This document shows positions 1 to 8,545 of a stretch of 37,635 nt of DNA, piece after piece; the first letter of the stretch is position 1; every line of letters starts with the position of its first letter. The notes beneath the pieces are model-generated. The model ran no database searches, was not told the DNA's origin, and saw only the letters and a program-made list of their open reading frames with translations. The stretch is from a virus. Where the stretch lies: positions 1-37,635 of the IMG/VR virus record IMGVR_UViG_3300027861_000083; one strand, given 5' to 3'. A program made the translations under genes and the position numbers.

Positions 1-136
1 TTTCTTTTTTTCCGTCCCTTGGTCCGTCCTTTGGTCCGTCCCTTGGTCCGTCCTTTGGTCCGTCCTTGTGTCCGTCCTTGTGTCCGTCCTTGTGTCCGTC
101 CTTGTGTCCGTCCTTGTGTCCGTCCCTGGGTCCGGC
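1..136. repeat. Left copy of the terminal direct repeat
   Basis: Bases 11-136 are identical to 37510-37635, a 126-bp exact direct repeat at the two ends. The first ten bases resemble, but do not exactly match, the T-rich tail just before the right copy: TTTCTTTT occurs at both 1-8 and 37499-37506, then the spacing differs by one base. The right copy is cut off inside a 12-bp unit by the window end. Either this is the physical terminal repeat of a T7-like phage, or the ends of a circular assembly overlapping in a repetitive zone. Sequence alone does not decide. Confidence 0.85.
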
Positions 137-154
137 CTTGTGTCCGTCCTTTGG
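11..154. repeat. Tandem array of twelve 12-bp units
   Basis: Twelve head-to-tail 12-bp units with consensus TCCGTCCYTTGG / TCCGTCCTTGTG. Four units alternate between two forms (11-58), five identical units end in TTGTG (59-118), then variants start at 119, 131 and 143. No ORF uses the array. T7 has short-repeat arrays (SRL and SRR) with a heptamer at roughly 12-bp spacing next to its terminal repeats, so a role in end processing, concatemer resolution or protein binding is plausible by analogy; this is inference. Confidence 0.9.
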
Positions 155-248
155 TCCTTACGTTTTCCCGCGAAAGTGTTAGCACCTTCTGAAAAAACAA
201 TCAAGAAAACATCTTGACCTTTTCCCGCTTCCGTTTTAATCGTTGGGC

Positions 249-1064
249 ATGTCAAAGAAAAACACGACACTAGCAGAGATATTCGACACCACCTTCTTGA
301 ATCGTTGGGCCGGAAAGGCACGGGAGGAAGTTGAGCAGCGAAATATTAACTTCTGGCTTAAAAACCTTCCGAAAACAACAAGGGGTCTTTCGTTGGGCAC
401 AATCGACAAGGTGATCCGAGATGAGATCGCAAAAGGGAACAAGCCTTCCACCATTAACAGCAAGCTCCAGACCCTAAAGACAGCGTTGGATTTCACACGG
501 GAGCGAGGGATGCATGACGTGGCCTTTAAAGTCCCGCGCCTTAAGCAAGGCAATGATGCACGCATTGGATTCTTTAGTGCGGAAGACCAAGCTCACATTG
601 AGTCATTGATTGAGTGTGACCGCTTTCGGGACTTCTTTGTGTGGTCTATTGAAACTGGTCTTCGTCCGTCTGAATCGTTGGGCTTGAACTCCAAGATGAT
701 CCGCAAAGATCCGGTAGTGGGTGCGGTGATTGATATTGTTAAAACCAAAAACGGGGAGCCACGCACAATCCCTCTCACAAAGAAAGCCTTGGAGTGTTTG
801 GAGCGCCGGCAAAGCTGGGCTGAGTTCCGAGGCATAAGGATCACCCGTGAGTGGCGTAAGCTTCGCGGAAAGGATTCCTCGTTGGGCCGCTTTGTGTTCT
901 ATACGTGTCGCCATACGTGTGCCACAAGACTCCTGAGTCGTGGTGTTAATGTTAAGGTGGTGCAATCCTGGATGGGACACAAGGACATCACGATGACCCT
1001 GAGATACGCCAAGCTGGTCCCAACGGATCTTGCTGCTGCCCGTGACCTTATGGATAACGCCTAA
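249..1064 (+). CDS. int: Tyrosine recombinase / phage integrase
   Basis: Site-specific recombinase of 271 residues that would integrate the phage into, or excise it from, the host chromosome. The C-terminal catalytic domain shows Arg139 in TGLRPSE, a Lys in the VKTKNGEPR beta-hairpin, Arg221 in CRHTCATR, His244 in GHKD and the nucleophile Tyr253 in LRYAKL. The usual His of the HxxR box is Tyr here (YTCR). The N-terminal 110 residues look like a SAM-like core-binding domain. ATG at 249 is chosen; a TTG two codons upstream is possible. It lies upstream of the RNA polymerase, the position of integrases in P-SSP7-like cyanophages and temperate pelagiphages. The octamer CGTTGGGC occurs five times in or just before the gene. 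Confidence 0.93.
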   Translation: MSKKNTTLAEIFDTTFLNRWAGKAREEVEQRNINFWLKNLPKTTRGLSLGTIDKVIRDEIAKGNKPSTINSKLQTLKTALDFTRERGMHDVAFKVPRLKQGNDARIGFFSAEDQAHIESLIECDRFRDFFVWSIETGLRPSESLGLNSKMIRKDPVVGAVIDIVKTKNGEPRTIPLTKKALECLERRQSWAEFRGIRITREWRKLRGKDSSLGRFVFYTCRHTCATRLLSRGVNVKVVQSWMGHKDITMTLRYAKLVPTDLAAARDLMDNA

Positions 1065-1068
1065 ATTT

Positions 1069-1254
1069 ATGAAAATAAAACAGAAGAAAATACTGAAGCA
1101 GCTTAAGAAAAACGCTGAACAATACGAACGGGATGCAAAGAGTTACGCTGAGAATGGATCATATGAAATCGCACTTGAATGTGTCATCATATCGCGATTC
1201 CTGACGGACAATTTAATTTACGGTATTGAAACCGGATACTTCTTTGAAGACTAA
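1069..1254 (+). CDS. Small charged helical protein, unknown function
   Basis: Predicted 61-residue protein, start ATG at 1069, four bases after the integrase stop codon. The N-terminus is very Lys-rich (MKIKQKKILKQLKKN), followed by a helix-turn-helix-like pattern (AENGSYEIALECVIISRFL) resembling a single TPR-type helical pair, and an acidic aromatic end. No signal peptide or membrane segment is visible. The tight spacing suggests co-transcription with the integrase. I do not recognise a family. Confidence 0.6.
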   Translation: MKIKQKKILKQLKKNAEQYERDAKSYAENGSYEIALECVIISRFLTDNLIYGIETGYFFED

Positions 1255-1269
1255 ACAACAACCACTAAT

Positions 1270-1602
1270 ATGAAAACAAAACCCGAAACCTTAATCACCT
1301 TGATAACCGTCCAAGACGCGCTCAATGCGTCCGGCCTCAAGACCATCAAGCGTTCCCAGATTGCCGCCGCCGTGCTTCTCAAGGAGCGCATCCGTTGTGT
1401 GGACTTGGCGAAGCTCATGCAGGTCAGCCAACAGAACTGTATGGTTACCGTCAAGGCGATGCAAAAGGATAGATTGTTAAGAGTTGAATCCATCAAAGGG
1501 CCGGACGGAAGAAAGACCGCTTGGGTCATGCCTGTGCCCTACCTCAAGGATGTGTTCGCGGGGATTGAAAAAACCCTTGAACGTCACCTCCAACAAAGTT
1601 AG
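1270..1602 (+). CDS. Winged-helix-like putative transcriptional regulator
   Basis: Predicted 110-residue protein. Residues about 25-80 have the pattern of a winged helix-turn-helix: IKRSQIAAAVLLKERIRCVD, then LAKLMQVSQQNCMVTVKAMQ as the likely helix-turn-recognition helix, then a basic wing with a GPDGRK turn. The C-terminus is helical and could dimerise. The arrangement resembles MarR-type domains, but I cannot assign a family. Between the integrase and the RNA polymerase it is well placed to control the choice between integration and lytic transcription; that role is inference. The start follows an A/C-rich leader without a Shine-Dalgarno sequence. Confidence 0.6.
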   Translation: MKTKPETLITLITVQDALNASGLKTIKRSQIAAAVLLKERIRCVDLAKLMQVSQQNCMVTVKAMQKDRLLRVESIKGPDGRKTAWVMPVPYLKDVFAGIEKTLERHLQQS

Positions 1603-1625
1603 ACTCACATGTCGCCGTTGAATAG

Positions 1626-1647
1626 AGTCGTAGGAGAGCTACGGACT
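1626..1647 (+). promoter_or_regulatory. Hairpin upstream of the RNA polymerase gene
   Basis: In the 89-bp gap before the polymerase gene, AGTCGTAG (1626-1633) pairs with CTACGGACT (1639-1647) with one bulged G, around a GAGAG loop. No T-run follows, so it is not a standard terminator. It could be an operator, an RNA processing site or a translational control element. Confidence 0.35.
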
Positions 1648-1691
1648 AGGTCATGTTTTGCCTTCATTGAACACAACCGTGACACCTTGAT

Positions 1692-4103
1692 ATGAAACAA
1701 GACAAATTGAACCAGGACATGGTGGACATGGGGGTAGATCGCTATCGTCGCAATGCCACAACCACCAAAGGTTCCCTGACTCAAGCGGGAAGACGCATCA
1801 TGCGTGACGGGGTGGAGCCGGTGGTGTTAGGACTTACCGAGTCCATTGAAAAGATCAAACCGATCCGTAACAAAAGCCGATGGCAGAAGTGCCTTGCTGA
1901 GTTAACCCTTCCCGACACCCGTGCGGTGGGATTGTTAGCAGTTAAAGCCACCCTTGATGTCCTTGATGAACCACGCAGTTACGCCTCGGTCGCAAGCAAG
2001 TTGGGTCGTGCCATCGAAGACCAGTTGCTTTCGTCCATGTTGATTCGTGACCATGAGTTCGGGAGTCGATTGGTTAAGCGTATGCAAGACCTCGCCAAGC
2101 GTGGGACCACCCAGAGTCGTTACCTTCACAAGACTGCACGAAACGAGGAGATGGAGTGGGATGATTGGACACGCAGAGATCGCATTGGATGCGGGGCGTT
2201 GTTGTTAGAGATCGTTCACGACCGCACCGGACTCATTGCCTTCACTGAGAAAGCCCAACGCCGCCGTCGAGTCTTCAAACCGATGCGCATGGTGGAGCTT
2301 TCGGAAGTCACAAGGGAATGGATCAACGACTATAACAACCACCGTGAGTTATTGCTTCCGTTCTGGATGCCGATGGTTGAGTCCCCGACACCTTGGGAGC
2401 GAGTCTTTGGGGGAGGCTATGGGTTTGCCTCGGATGACTCCAGCCCTCTTCCAGCGTTACCTTTTATTAGATGCAGTGATCGGGATGTGTTACGCCAAGC
2501 ACCCGAGATGCCCGAGGTTTACAATGCGGTTAACCTTATCCAAGAGACACCCTATGCTATCAACAACCGAGTCATGGATGTCTTGGAGTGGGCATGGGAC
2601 AGTGACCTGGAGATAGGACTCCCGCCTCGCCAAGATGTTCCCCTTCCTGAGTGGACTGATGCCAACGCCAACATGACGGAGGAGCAGATACGGAACTGGC
2701 GTGATGACAAGCGTGAGTTAGCTGCACACAACATGGGCCTAGCCAGCCAGCGCATACTCATCTCAAAGATCCTGATGCTTGCCCGTAAGTTTCGCGGGGA
2801 AAGAATGTTCATGCCCTCCTCGTGTGACTTCCGTGGTCGCATCTATCAGATCCCAAGCTACCTTAACTACCAAGGACCAGACCACTGTAGGGGATTGTTA
2901 CAATTTCACAGGGGTCTTCCCATTAAGAGTGATGAGGACAAGAAGTGGTTAGGCATCCACGGAGCCAACTGTTTTGGCAACGACAAGATCGCCTTCGATG
3001 ATCGCCTTGCGTGGGCCGAGGGATTCACCCGTGATGCCATACGGATTGCTAACGACCCAAGGGGGAACCGTGAGTGGGCACAAAACTCGCATTCACCTTG
3101 GCAAGCATTGGCGTGGTGCTTTGAATGGGCTGACCTCCACACCAAAACCTCCAAGAACTTTCAGACATACCTTCCGTGTGCGATGGACGCGACGAACTCT
3201 GGGTTACAGTTGTTATCGTTGTTGAGCAGGGATGAACATGGATGTCACGCCACCAACGTAAGTCCTACGGATGTCCCCGAAGACATCTACCGGATGGTCT
3301 CGGATCACACCTTGGGAGTCCTTCGTGATCATGCAGCCGAGGGTCGTGACTACGCTCGCCTTTGGGTTGACTTCGGGATCGACCGTAAGATGTCCAAGCG
3401 TCCGGTCATGTGTTACAGTTATGGCTTAACTCCCTACTCCAACAGGGATTACGTAGCTTCATGGTATGATGAGACCCGCCGGCAACGTGGCATTGAGTGT
3501 GTCTTTGGTCGCCGGCACGTTTACCCAGCTATTAAGTATCTTGGGGATCTCCTGTGGGAAAGCATTGAGACGCTCCTTACTCGCCCGAAGCTGGTCATGG
3601 ATTGGTTCCAGGAGGTTGCCCATATGTTAGCGGAACAGGACGAGGCACTCACATGGACAACACCGAGTGGGTTCCGAGTGAGCCAAGACTACCGCAAGCA
3701 AGTCAGTCGTAAGGTTGCCACTTGGTTACACGGATCACTCACTGCTGTTAGATTCAAAGACAGCACCGACGAACTCGACACTCGCAAGCAGCGCAACGGG
3801 GTAGCTCCTAATGTAGTCCATAGTCTTGACGCTGCTGGGTTGGTGTTAACCACTAACGAAGCACATCGCCGTGGTGTTTATGACTTCGCGATGATTCACG
3901 ACAGCTTCGCCACTCACAGTAATAACTGCGATGTATTAGCCTCTTCGATACGCGACTCCTTTGCCGACATGTTCTCGAAAGATATTCTTGCCAGCCTCGC
4001 TGAACAATGGCAAAACAATAGTGTCGAGCCTCTGCCTCCCTTACCGGACTACGGAAACTTTGATGTTAACACCCTTCGGGACTCCAAATACTTTTTCAGC
4101 TAA
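1692..4103 (+). CDS. T7-like single-subunit DNA-directed RNA polymerase
   Basis: Phage RNA polymerase of 803 residues (T7 gp1 is 883) that would transcribe the middle and late genes from phage promoters. Catalytic landmarks: SCDFRGRIYQIP (T7 DWRGRVYA region), motif A with Asp499 in CAMDATNSG, motif B with Lys569 and Tyr577 in KRPVMCYSYG, and motif C with Asp737 in MIHDSF. All main catalytic residues are present, so the enzyme should be active. It is preceded by the integrase and regulator block and followed by ssDNA-binding protein. I could not find a convincing repeated promoter consensus by eye. Confidence 0.97.
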   Translation: MKQDKLNQDMVDMGVDRYRRNATTTKGSLTQAGRRIMRDGVEPVVLGLTESIEKIKPIRNKSRWQKCLAELTLPDTRAVGLLAVKATLDVLDEPRSYASVASKLGRAIEDQLLSSMLIRDHEFGSRLVKRMQDLAKRGTTQSRYLHKTARNEEMEWDDWTRRDRIGCGALLLEIVHDRTGLIAFTEKAQRRRRVFKPMRMVELSEVTREWINDYNNHRELLLPFWMPMVESPTPWERVFGGGYGFASDDSSPLPALPFIRCSDRDVLRQAPEMPEVYNAVNLIQETPYAINNRVMDVLEWAWDSDLEIGLPPRQDVPLPEWTDANANMTEEQIRNWRDDKRELAAHNMGLASQRILISKILMLARKFRGERMFMPSSCDFRGRIYQIPSYLNYQGPDHCRGLLQFHRGLPIKSDEDKKWLGIHGANCFGNDKIAFDDRLAWAEGFTRDAIRIANDPRGNREWAQNSHSPWQALAWCFEWADLHTKTSKNFQTYLPCAMDATNSGLQLLSLLSRDEHGCHATNVSPTDVPEDIYRMVSDHTLGVLRDHAAEGRDYARLWVDFGIDRKMSKRPVMCYSYGLTPYSNRDYVASWYDETRRQRGIECVFGRRHVYPAIKYLGDLLWESIETLLTRPKLVMDWFQEVAHMLAEQDEALTWTTPSGFRVSQDYRKQVSRKVATWLHGSLTAVRFKDSTDELDTRKQRNGVAPNVVHSLDAAGLVLTTNEAHRRGVYDFAMIHDSFATHSNNCDVLASSIRDSFADMFSKDILASLAEQWQNNSVEPLPPLPDYGNFDVNTLRDSKYFFS

Positions 4104-4146
4104 CAATTAAAGCTGAGAGAACCACAAAAAAGAAACCACAAAAAAG

Positions 4147-4755
4147 ATGAAAAACCAAAAAAGATACAAGATTACCACTCCAGTAGGTAAAAGCGTTTAC
4201 CCTAAACTGGTAGAACCTGACACCAAGTTCGATGACAACGGCGTGTTCAGTTGTCGCTTGATACTGAGTGAAGAGGACTACAATGCCTTTGACGCTCAGA
4301 TCAGCACTTGGCTGGAGGCCGAATACGAACGCCACTGCAAAGAGGCTGACGGTAAGAAGCTCAAGCGTCACGATGAACCCCCACTCAAGCAGAATAAGGA
4401 TGGTGACTACGAGTTGTTTGCCAAACAAGTAGCTCGACGGGAAACCAATAAGGGTGTTCTGAACTTCTCGGTCGCTCTCTTTGACAGCACCGGTAAGAAG
4501 CTTAACGATCCTCCTAACATTGGCAGCGGGTCAAAGCTCCGTCTGTCCGTTGAGCCACACTCTTGGAATAGCCCGATGCTTGGCGTTGGATACACCCTTA
4601 GACTTCGTGCTGCTCAACTCATTGAGCTTGTTGAATACAATCCTGGTGGTGGCGAAGCCTTCGGGTTTGGTTCAGAGGATGGAGGATTTGTTAGCGAAGA
4701 CCTCGGTGATGCGCTCACTGATGACAACGGTTCCGATGCCAAGGTTCCGTTCTAA
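4147..4755 (+). CDS. Single-stranded DNA-binding protein (T7 gp2.5-like)
   Basis: Predicted 202-residue protein matching T7 gp2.5 in size (232) and position after the polymerase. It has a central OB-fold-like region (about residues 5-165) and an acidic, Gly-rich tail that ends in a terminal Phe (DAKVPF). In T7 an acidic tail with C-terminal Phe contacts the polymerase and helicase; the same role is inferred. It coats ssDNA at the replication fork and assists recombination. The leader is A-rich with two similar ACCACAAAAAAG copies and no Shine-Dalgarno motif. Confidence 0.88.
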   Translation: MKNQKRYKITTPVGKSVYPKLVEPDTKFDDNGVFSCRLILSEEDYNAFDAQISTWLEAEYERHCKEADGKKLKRHDEPPLKQNKDGDYELFAKQVARRETNKGVLNFSVALFDSTGKKLNDPPNIGSGSKLRLSVEPHSWNSPMLGVGYTLRLRAAQLIELVEYNPGGGEAFGFGSEDGGFVSEDLGDALTDDNGSDAKVPF

Positions 4756-5089
4756 ATTTGAAAAGAGGTTGGCCCTTGCACTAGAACGTGCGGGGGTCAG
4801 CTTCGGCTACGAGACCGAACGTATCGGCTACCTCAAGCAGCACCACTACACTCCTGACTTCGTTCTTGAGAATGGTGTTATGCTGGAGGCCAAGGGCCGT
4901 TTCCTTGCGAGCGACCGTGCCAAGCATCTGTTGGTCAAGAAGCAGCACCCAGAGATGGACATAAGGTTCGTCTTCATGCGAGCTTCTAACACCCTGACCA
5001 AACGGAGCAAGACCACCTATGGAGATTGGTGTGACAAGCACGGATTCCTTTGGTGTGAGAATAGCATCCCACGTTCTTGGTTCGACTAG
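4736..5089 (+). CDS. Endonuclease I (T7 gp3-like Holliday junction resolvase)
   Basis: Predicted 117-residue nuclease. The catalytic set is visible as Asp41 in TPDFVLE, then Glu51 and Lys53 in LEAKG, matching the D...E-x-K triad of T7 endonuclease I (Asp55, Glu65, Lys67). It should cut branched DNA, resolve recombination intermediates and degrade host DNA. The ATG at 4736 overlaps the end of the ssDNA-binding gene by 20 bases and gives a start (MPRFRSKFEKR) typical of the family; the reading frame is open further upstream, but that part is only a shadow of the previous gene. Confidence 0.92.
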   Translation: MPRFRSKFEKRLALALERAGVSFGYETERIGYLKQHHYTPDFVLENGVMLEAKGRFLASDRAKHLLVKKQHPEMDIRFVFMRASNTLTKRSKTTYGDWCDKHGFLWCENSIPRSWFD

Positions 5090-5101
5090 GTAACCACCAC
5101 C

Positions 5102-6691
5102 ATGTATAAACAAACACATTTGCCGTGCGATGAGTGCGGCTCAAGCGATGCCTTGTGCATCAACGAAGATGACTCGACTTATTGCCACTCATGTGGTTCA
5201 TACAAGCGACCATCTGAAGACACAAAAATTGAAATGAAAATAAACAAACCATTACACTCTACGGATGATACGTTCCTTAATGGACGTTACTCCGACATAC
5301 CCGCCCGTCACATAACCCACGACACCTGTCGCCACATGCGTTACCACATTGGTGAATACAAAGGACGGTGTTGTCACATTGCTGACTACTATAACGATGA
5401 CCGCAAACTGGTAGGACAGAAGCTACGCTTTGAAGGCAAGCAGTTCATGATCCTCGGTAAGATTGCTGATCGATTCTATGGACAACACTTGCACCCGATG
5501 GGGGGACGGAAGTTAGTTGTTACTGAAGGCGAGGTTGATGCCTTGAGTGTTAGCCAGATACAGGAAAACAAATATGCCGTGGTCTCCCTTCCTACTGGCA
5601 GTCAGTCAGCCGCTAACGTCTTTAAGAAAAACCTTCGATGGCTTGAGAAGTGGGATGAGGTTATCCTGATGTTCGACGAGGATGAACCAGGTCGTAAAGC
5701 AGTGGAGGATGTTGTTGGTATTCTTCCAGCAGGGAAAGCCAAGGTCGCCCGTCTTCCGTTGAAGGATGCCAACGAATGCTTGGCCAACAAGAGATCCAAG
5801 GATGTTATCCATGCGATCTTCCAAGCTAACCCTTGGAGACCTGATGCAATTATTTCTGGTTCTGACATCCATGAAAGATTGGTCAACCCGAAGCACACCG
5901 AAAGCATTCCTTATCCATTCGATGGTCTTAACAACATGACACGAGGAATACGCAAGGGAGAGATTGTTACCTTCTGTGCTGGGTCGGGCCAAGGGAAGTC
6001 ACAGATCTGTCGTATCATCTGTCATCACATCCTCACCACCACTGACAAGTCCGTGGGATACATTGCCCTTGAGGAATCCATTGAGCGCACCGCTTTGGGT
6101 ATCGTTGGATTGGAGATGGGCAAACAACTACACCTCGACCCTGAGTCAATCTATGAAGACCTAGAGTTCGATGAGGCTTACACTAACACAGTAGGCTCGG
6201 GAAGGATGTGGTTATATGACCATTGGGGAAGCCTAGATGCCGACCGTCTGCTGTCACATGTCATGCACATGGCGAAGGCGATGGATGTTGAGTATGTCGT
6301 TCTTGATCATGTCAGCATTGTTGTTAGTGGTATGCAAGATGGCGACGAACGCCGCATGATTGATAACCTTATGACCAAGCTCCGTGCGTTAGTTGAGGAG
6401 TGTGGCATTGCGTTAATCCTGGTGAGCCACCTTAAGCGTCCCTCGGATGGACGAGGACATGAAGAGGGAACCAGTACAAGTCTTGCACACCTTCGAGGAT
6501 CGGCTGCGATTGCCCAGCTATCAGACATGGTGGTGGGCTTGGAGCGTAACCAACAAGACACTGAGCATAAGCACCTTACAGCAATCCGCGTTCTCAAGAA
6601 CCGCTTCAGTGGTGAGACCGGAGTGTGCGACAACCTATCCTTTAACCCAATCACTGGTCGCATGGCTGAGTGTAACTTTGAAGCTCTCTAA
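5102..6691 (+). CDS. Bifunctional DNA primase-helicase (T7 gp4-like)
   Basis: Predicted 529 residues (T7 gp4 is 566). A zinc ribbon is formed by Cys9, Cys12, Cys28 and Cys31. A TOPRIM primase core shows VVTEGEVDAL and MFDEDEPGRKA. The RecA-like hexameric helicase has a Walker A at about residues 292-299 (GSGQGKS) and a Walker B (VVLDH), followed by an SHLKRPSDGRGHEEG segment like T7 helicase motif 3. It would unwind the fork and make primers for the DNA polymerase encoded next. The leader is ACCACCACC directly before ATG, without a Shine-Dalgarno site. Confidence 0.96.
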   Translation: MYKQTHLPCDECGSSDALCINEDDSTYCHSCGSYKRPSEDTKIEMKINKPLHSTDDTFLNGRYSDIPARHITHDTCRHMRYHIGEYKGRCCHIADYYNDDRKLVGQKLRFEGKQFMILGKIADRFYGQHLHPMGGRKLVVTEGEVDALSVSQIQENKYAVVSLPTGSQSAANVFKKNLRWLEKWDEVILMFDEDEPGRKAVEDVVGILPAGKAKVARLPLKDANECLANKRSKDVIHAIFQANPWRPDAIISGSDIHERLVNPKHTESIPYPFDGLNNMTRGIRKGEIVTFCAGSGQGKSQICRIICHHILTTTDKSVGYIALEESIERTALGIVGLEMGKQLHLDPESIYEDLEFDEAYTNTVGSGRMWLYDHWGSLDADRLLSHVMHMAKAMDVEYVVLDHVSIVVSGMQDGDERRMIDNLMTKLRALVEECGIALILVSHLKRPSDGRGHEEGTSTSLAHLRGSAAIAQLSDMVVGLERNQQDTEHKHLTAIRVLKNRFSGETGVCDNLSFNPITGRMAECNFEAL

Positions 6692-6696
6692 TAATT

Positions 6697-8541
6697 ATGA
6701 AAACAAAAATACTATTCTTCGACATCGAAACCAACGCCATTGACCATTGGCCAACTCTCGGTGGATTAACAACCCTTCACTGCATCAGTGTGTTCAACGC
6801 TGAGACCAACTCAATGCGATCCTTCAACTCACAGAAGGGGGATCTCCAAGAGGGTGTTGATTATCTCAACTCAGCCTACAATATCTGTGGTCACAACAGC
6901 ATTAACTTTGATGCGCCGGCACTCCGTAAGCTGGGCTACGAGATCAAGGCCAAGGTGGTGGACACCAAGGTCATGTCTGCTGTCATCTCTACTGACCTCT
7001 ATGAAAAGGATGTTAAGACGATGGGAGAGGAGTTCCCGAAGAACCTTAGAGGTCGCCACAGTCTCAAGGCATGGGGACTCCGCTTAGGTAACCAAAAGTC
7101 AGACCACGGGGAGTCCGAGGACTGGACACAATGGAGCCAAGAGATGGAGGACTACTGCGAGCAAGACGTTCGTGTGACTGCCTCCCTCTTCAAACACTTC
7201 ATGGATCAGAAGCCCTCGTCCGAGATGTTGCACTTGGAGCATGACTTCGCGGAGTTGATGACCGTGCAAGAGATGAATGGTTGGCCCTTTGATATGGATT
7301 CCGCCAATGCTCTCACTGAGACTCTCATGGCTCGCCGTGCAGAGATGCGTGATGAACTCCAAGATATGTTCCCTGCGACCACCGAGGAGATGAAGACACC
7401 GAAGGGATGGAGTGTTGATGTTGAAGGGGAAACCTACCACGCTGCCACCAAGGGAGGCTTGAAGCTCGTCCTAAAGGAAGCGGGATTGAAACAGGTGTTA
7501 GCGGATAAAGCAGTTAAGACTGGCAACAAAACCAAGACCGTTCCATTCAACCCTAACAGCCGCGACCAGATAGCTGAACGCTTGATGAACATGGGGTGGA
7601 AGCCTAAAGCCTACGAAGGGAAGCGACCGAAGATTGACGAAGCAGTTCTGCGTGGCGTTGAGACACCGGAAGCGGATATGTTGTTGGAGTATTTGTTAAT
7701 CACCAAACGCTTGGGGCAAGTTGCCGAGGGTCGTAACGCTTGGTTAAAGATGGTAAAGGATGGACGCATACACGGTGAGGTTAACACCAACGGTGCAGTC
7801 TCCGGTCGATGCACTCACACCCGTCCTAATCTTGCACAAGTGCCAGCAGTTCGTGCGACATACGGAACGGAATGTAGATCGTGCTTCACGGTTCCCGAAG
7901 GCAAGGTGTTGGTTGGTGCTGATGCCAGTGGTTTGGAGCTACGATGTCTTGCCCACTACCTTCACCCTTACGACAACGGATCATACGGAAGGACAATCCT
8001 GGAAGGTGACATCCACACCGCTAACCAACAGGCTGCGGGGTTACCGTCACGCGACGAGGCTAAAAAAATGATCTACGCTTTCCTTTACGGAGCCGGAGAT
8101 GAGTTGGTGGGTAATATTGTTGGTGGAGGAAGACGAGAAGGAAAACGAATCAAGGAAACCTTCAAACGTAATACCCCCGCGATTGCTCGCCTATTGAAAA
8201 GCATCGAGCAAGCCCTCAAAGGGAAGACATGGTTGGGTGGTTTGGATGGTCGCAAGCTGCACTGTCGCTCTGCACACTCCGCATTGAATCTTTTGTTACA
8301 GTCGAGTGGAGCAGTTGTTATGAAGAAGGGGTTGGTTGTTTTTGCGCGTGACGCAAAGCTGCCTTACGAACTTCACGGTAACATCCACGACGAGGTTCAG
8401 TTCTCCTGTCTCCCGGAACACGCTGATGAACTCGGTAAGTTGTTCTGTGATTCACTCACCAAGGCCGGCGAGGAGTTGAAATTCAAATGCCGTCTTGACG
8501 GTGAATACAAGGTAGGATCTAATTGGGCTGAAACACACTAG
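6697..8541 (+). CDS. Family A DNA polymerase with 3'-5' exonuclease (T7 gp5-like)
   Basis: Replicative polymerase of 614 residues (T7 gp5 is 704). Exonuclease motifs: FFDIETNAID (Asp9, Glu11), GHNSINFDAP and YCEQDV. Polymerase motifs: A with Asp409 in GADASGLELRCLAHYL, B in DEAKKMIYAFLYGAG, and C with Asp565 in HDEVQFS. The stretch KTPKGW...FNPNSRDQI lines up by eye with the T7 region after the exonuclease domain. It starts five bases after the primase-helicase stop codon. Both active sites look intact. Confidence 0.97.
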   Translation: MKTKILFFDIETNAIDHWPTLGGLTTLHCISVFNAETNSMRSFNSQKGDLQEGVDYLNSAYNICGHNSINFDAPALRKLGYEIKAKVVDTKVMSAVISTDLYEKDVKTMGEEFPKNLRGRHSLKAWGLRLGNQKSDHGESEDWTQWSQEMEDYCEQDVRVTASLFKHFMDQKPSSEMLHLEHDFAELMTVQEMNGWPFDMDSANALTETLMARRAEMRDELQDMFPATTEEMKTPKGWSVDVEGETYHAATKGGLKLVLKEAGLKQVLADKAVKTGNKTKTVPFNPNSRDQIAERLMNMGWKPKAYEGKRPKIDEAVLRGVETPEADMLLEYLLITKRLGQVAEGRNAWLKMVKDGRIHGEVNTNGAVSGRCTHTRPNLAQVPAVRATYGTECRSCFTVPEGKVLVGADASGLELRCLAHYLHPYDNGSYGRTILEGDIHTANQQAAGLPSRDEAKKMIYAFLYGAGDELVGNIVGGGRREGKRIKETFKRNTPAIARLLKSIEQALKGKTWLGGLDGRKLHCRSAHSALNLLLQSSGAVVMKKGLVVFARDAKLPYELHGNIHDEVQFSCLPEHADELGKLFCDSLTKAGEELKFKCRLDGEYKVGSNWAETH

Positions 8542-8545
8542 GTTG

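Noticed and set aside
11-154. CRISPR-like array
   Set aside because: Units are 12 bp and contiguous, with no spacers; it is a simple tandem repeat.
4481-4735. Longer N-terminus for endonuclease I
   Set aside because: The extension lies inside the ssDNA-binding gene and has no family resemblance; the ATG at 4736 gives the expected size.
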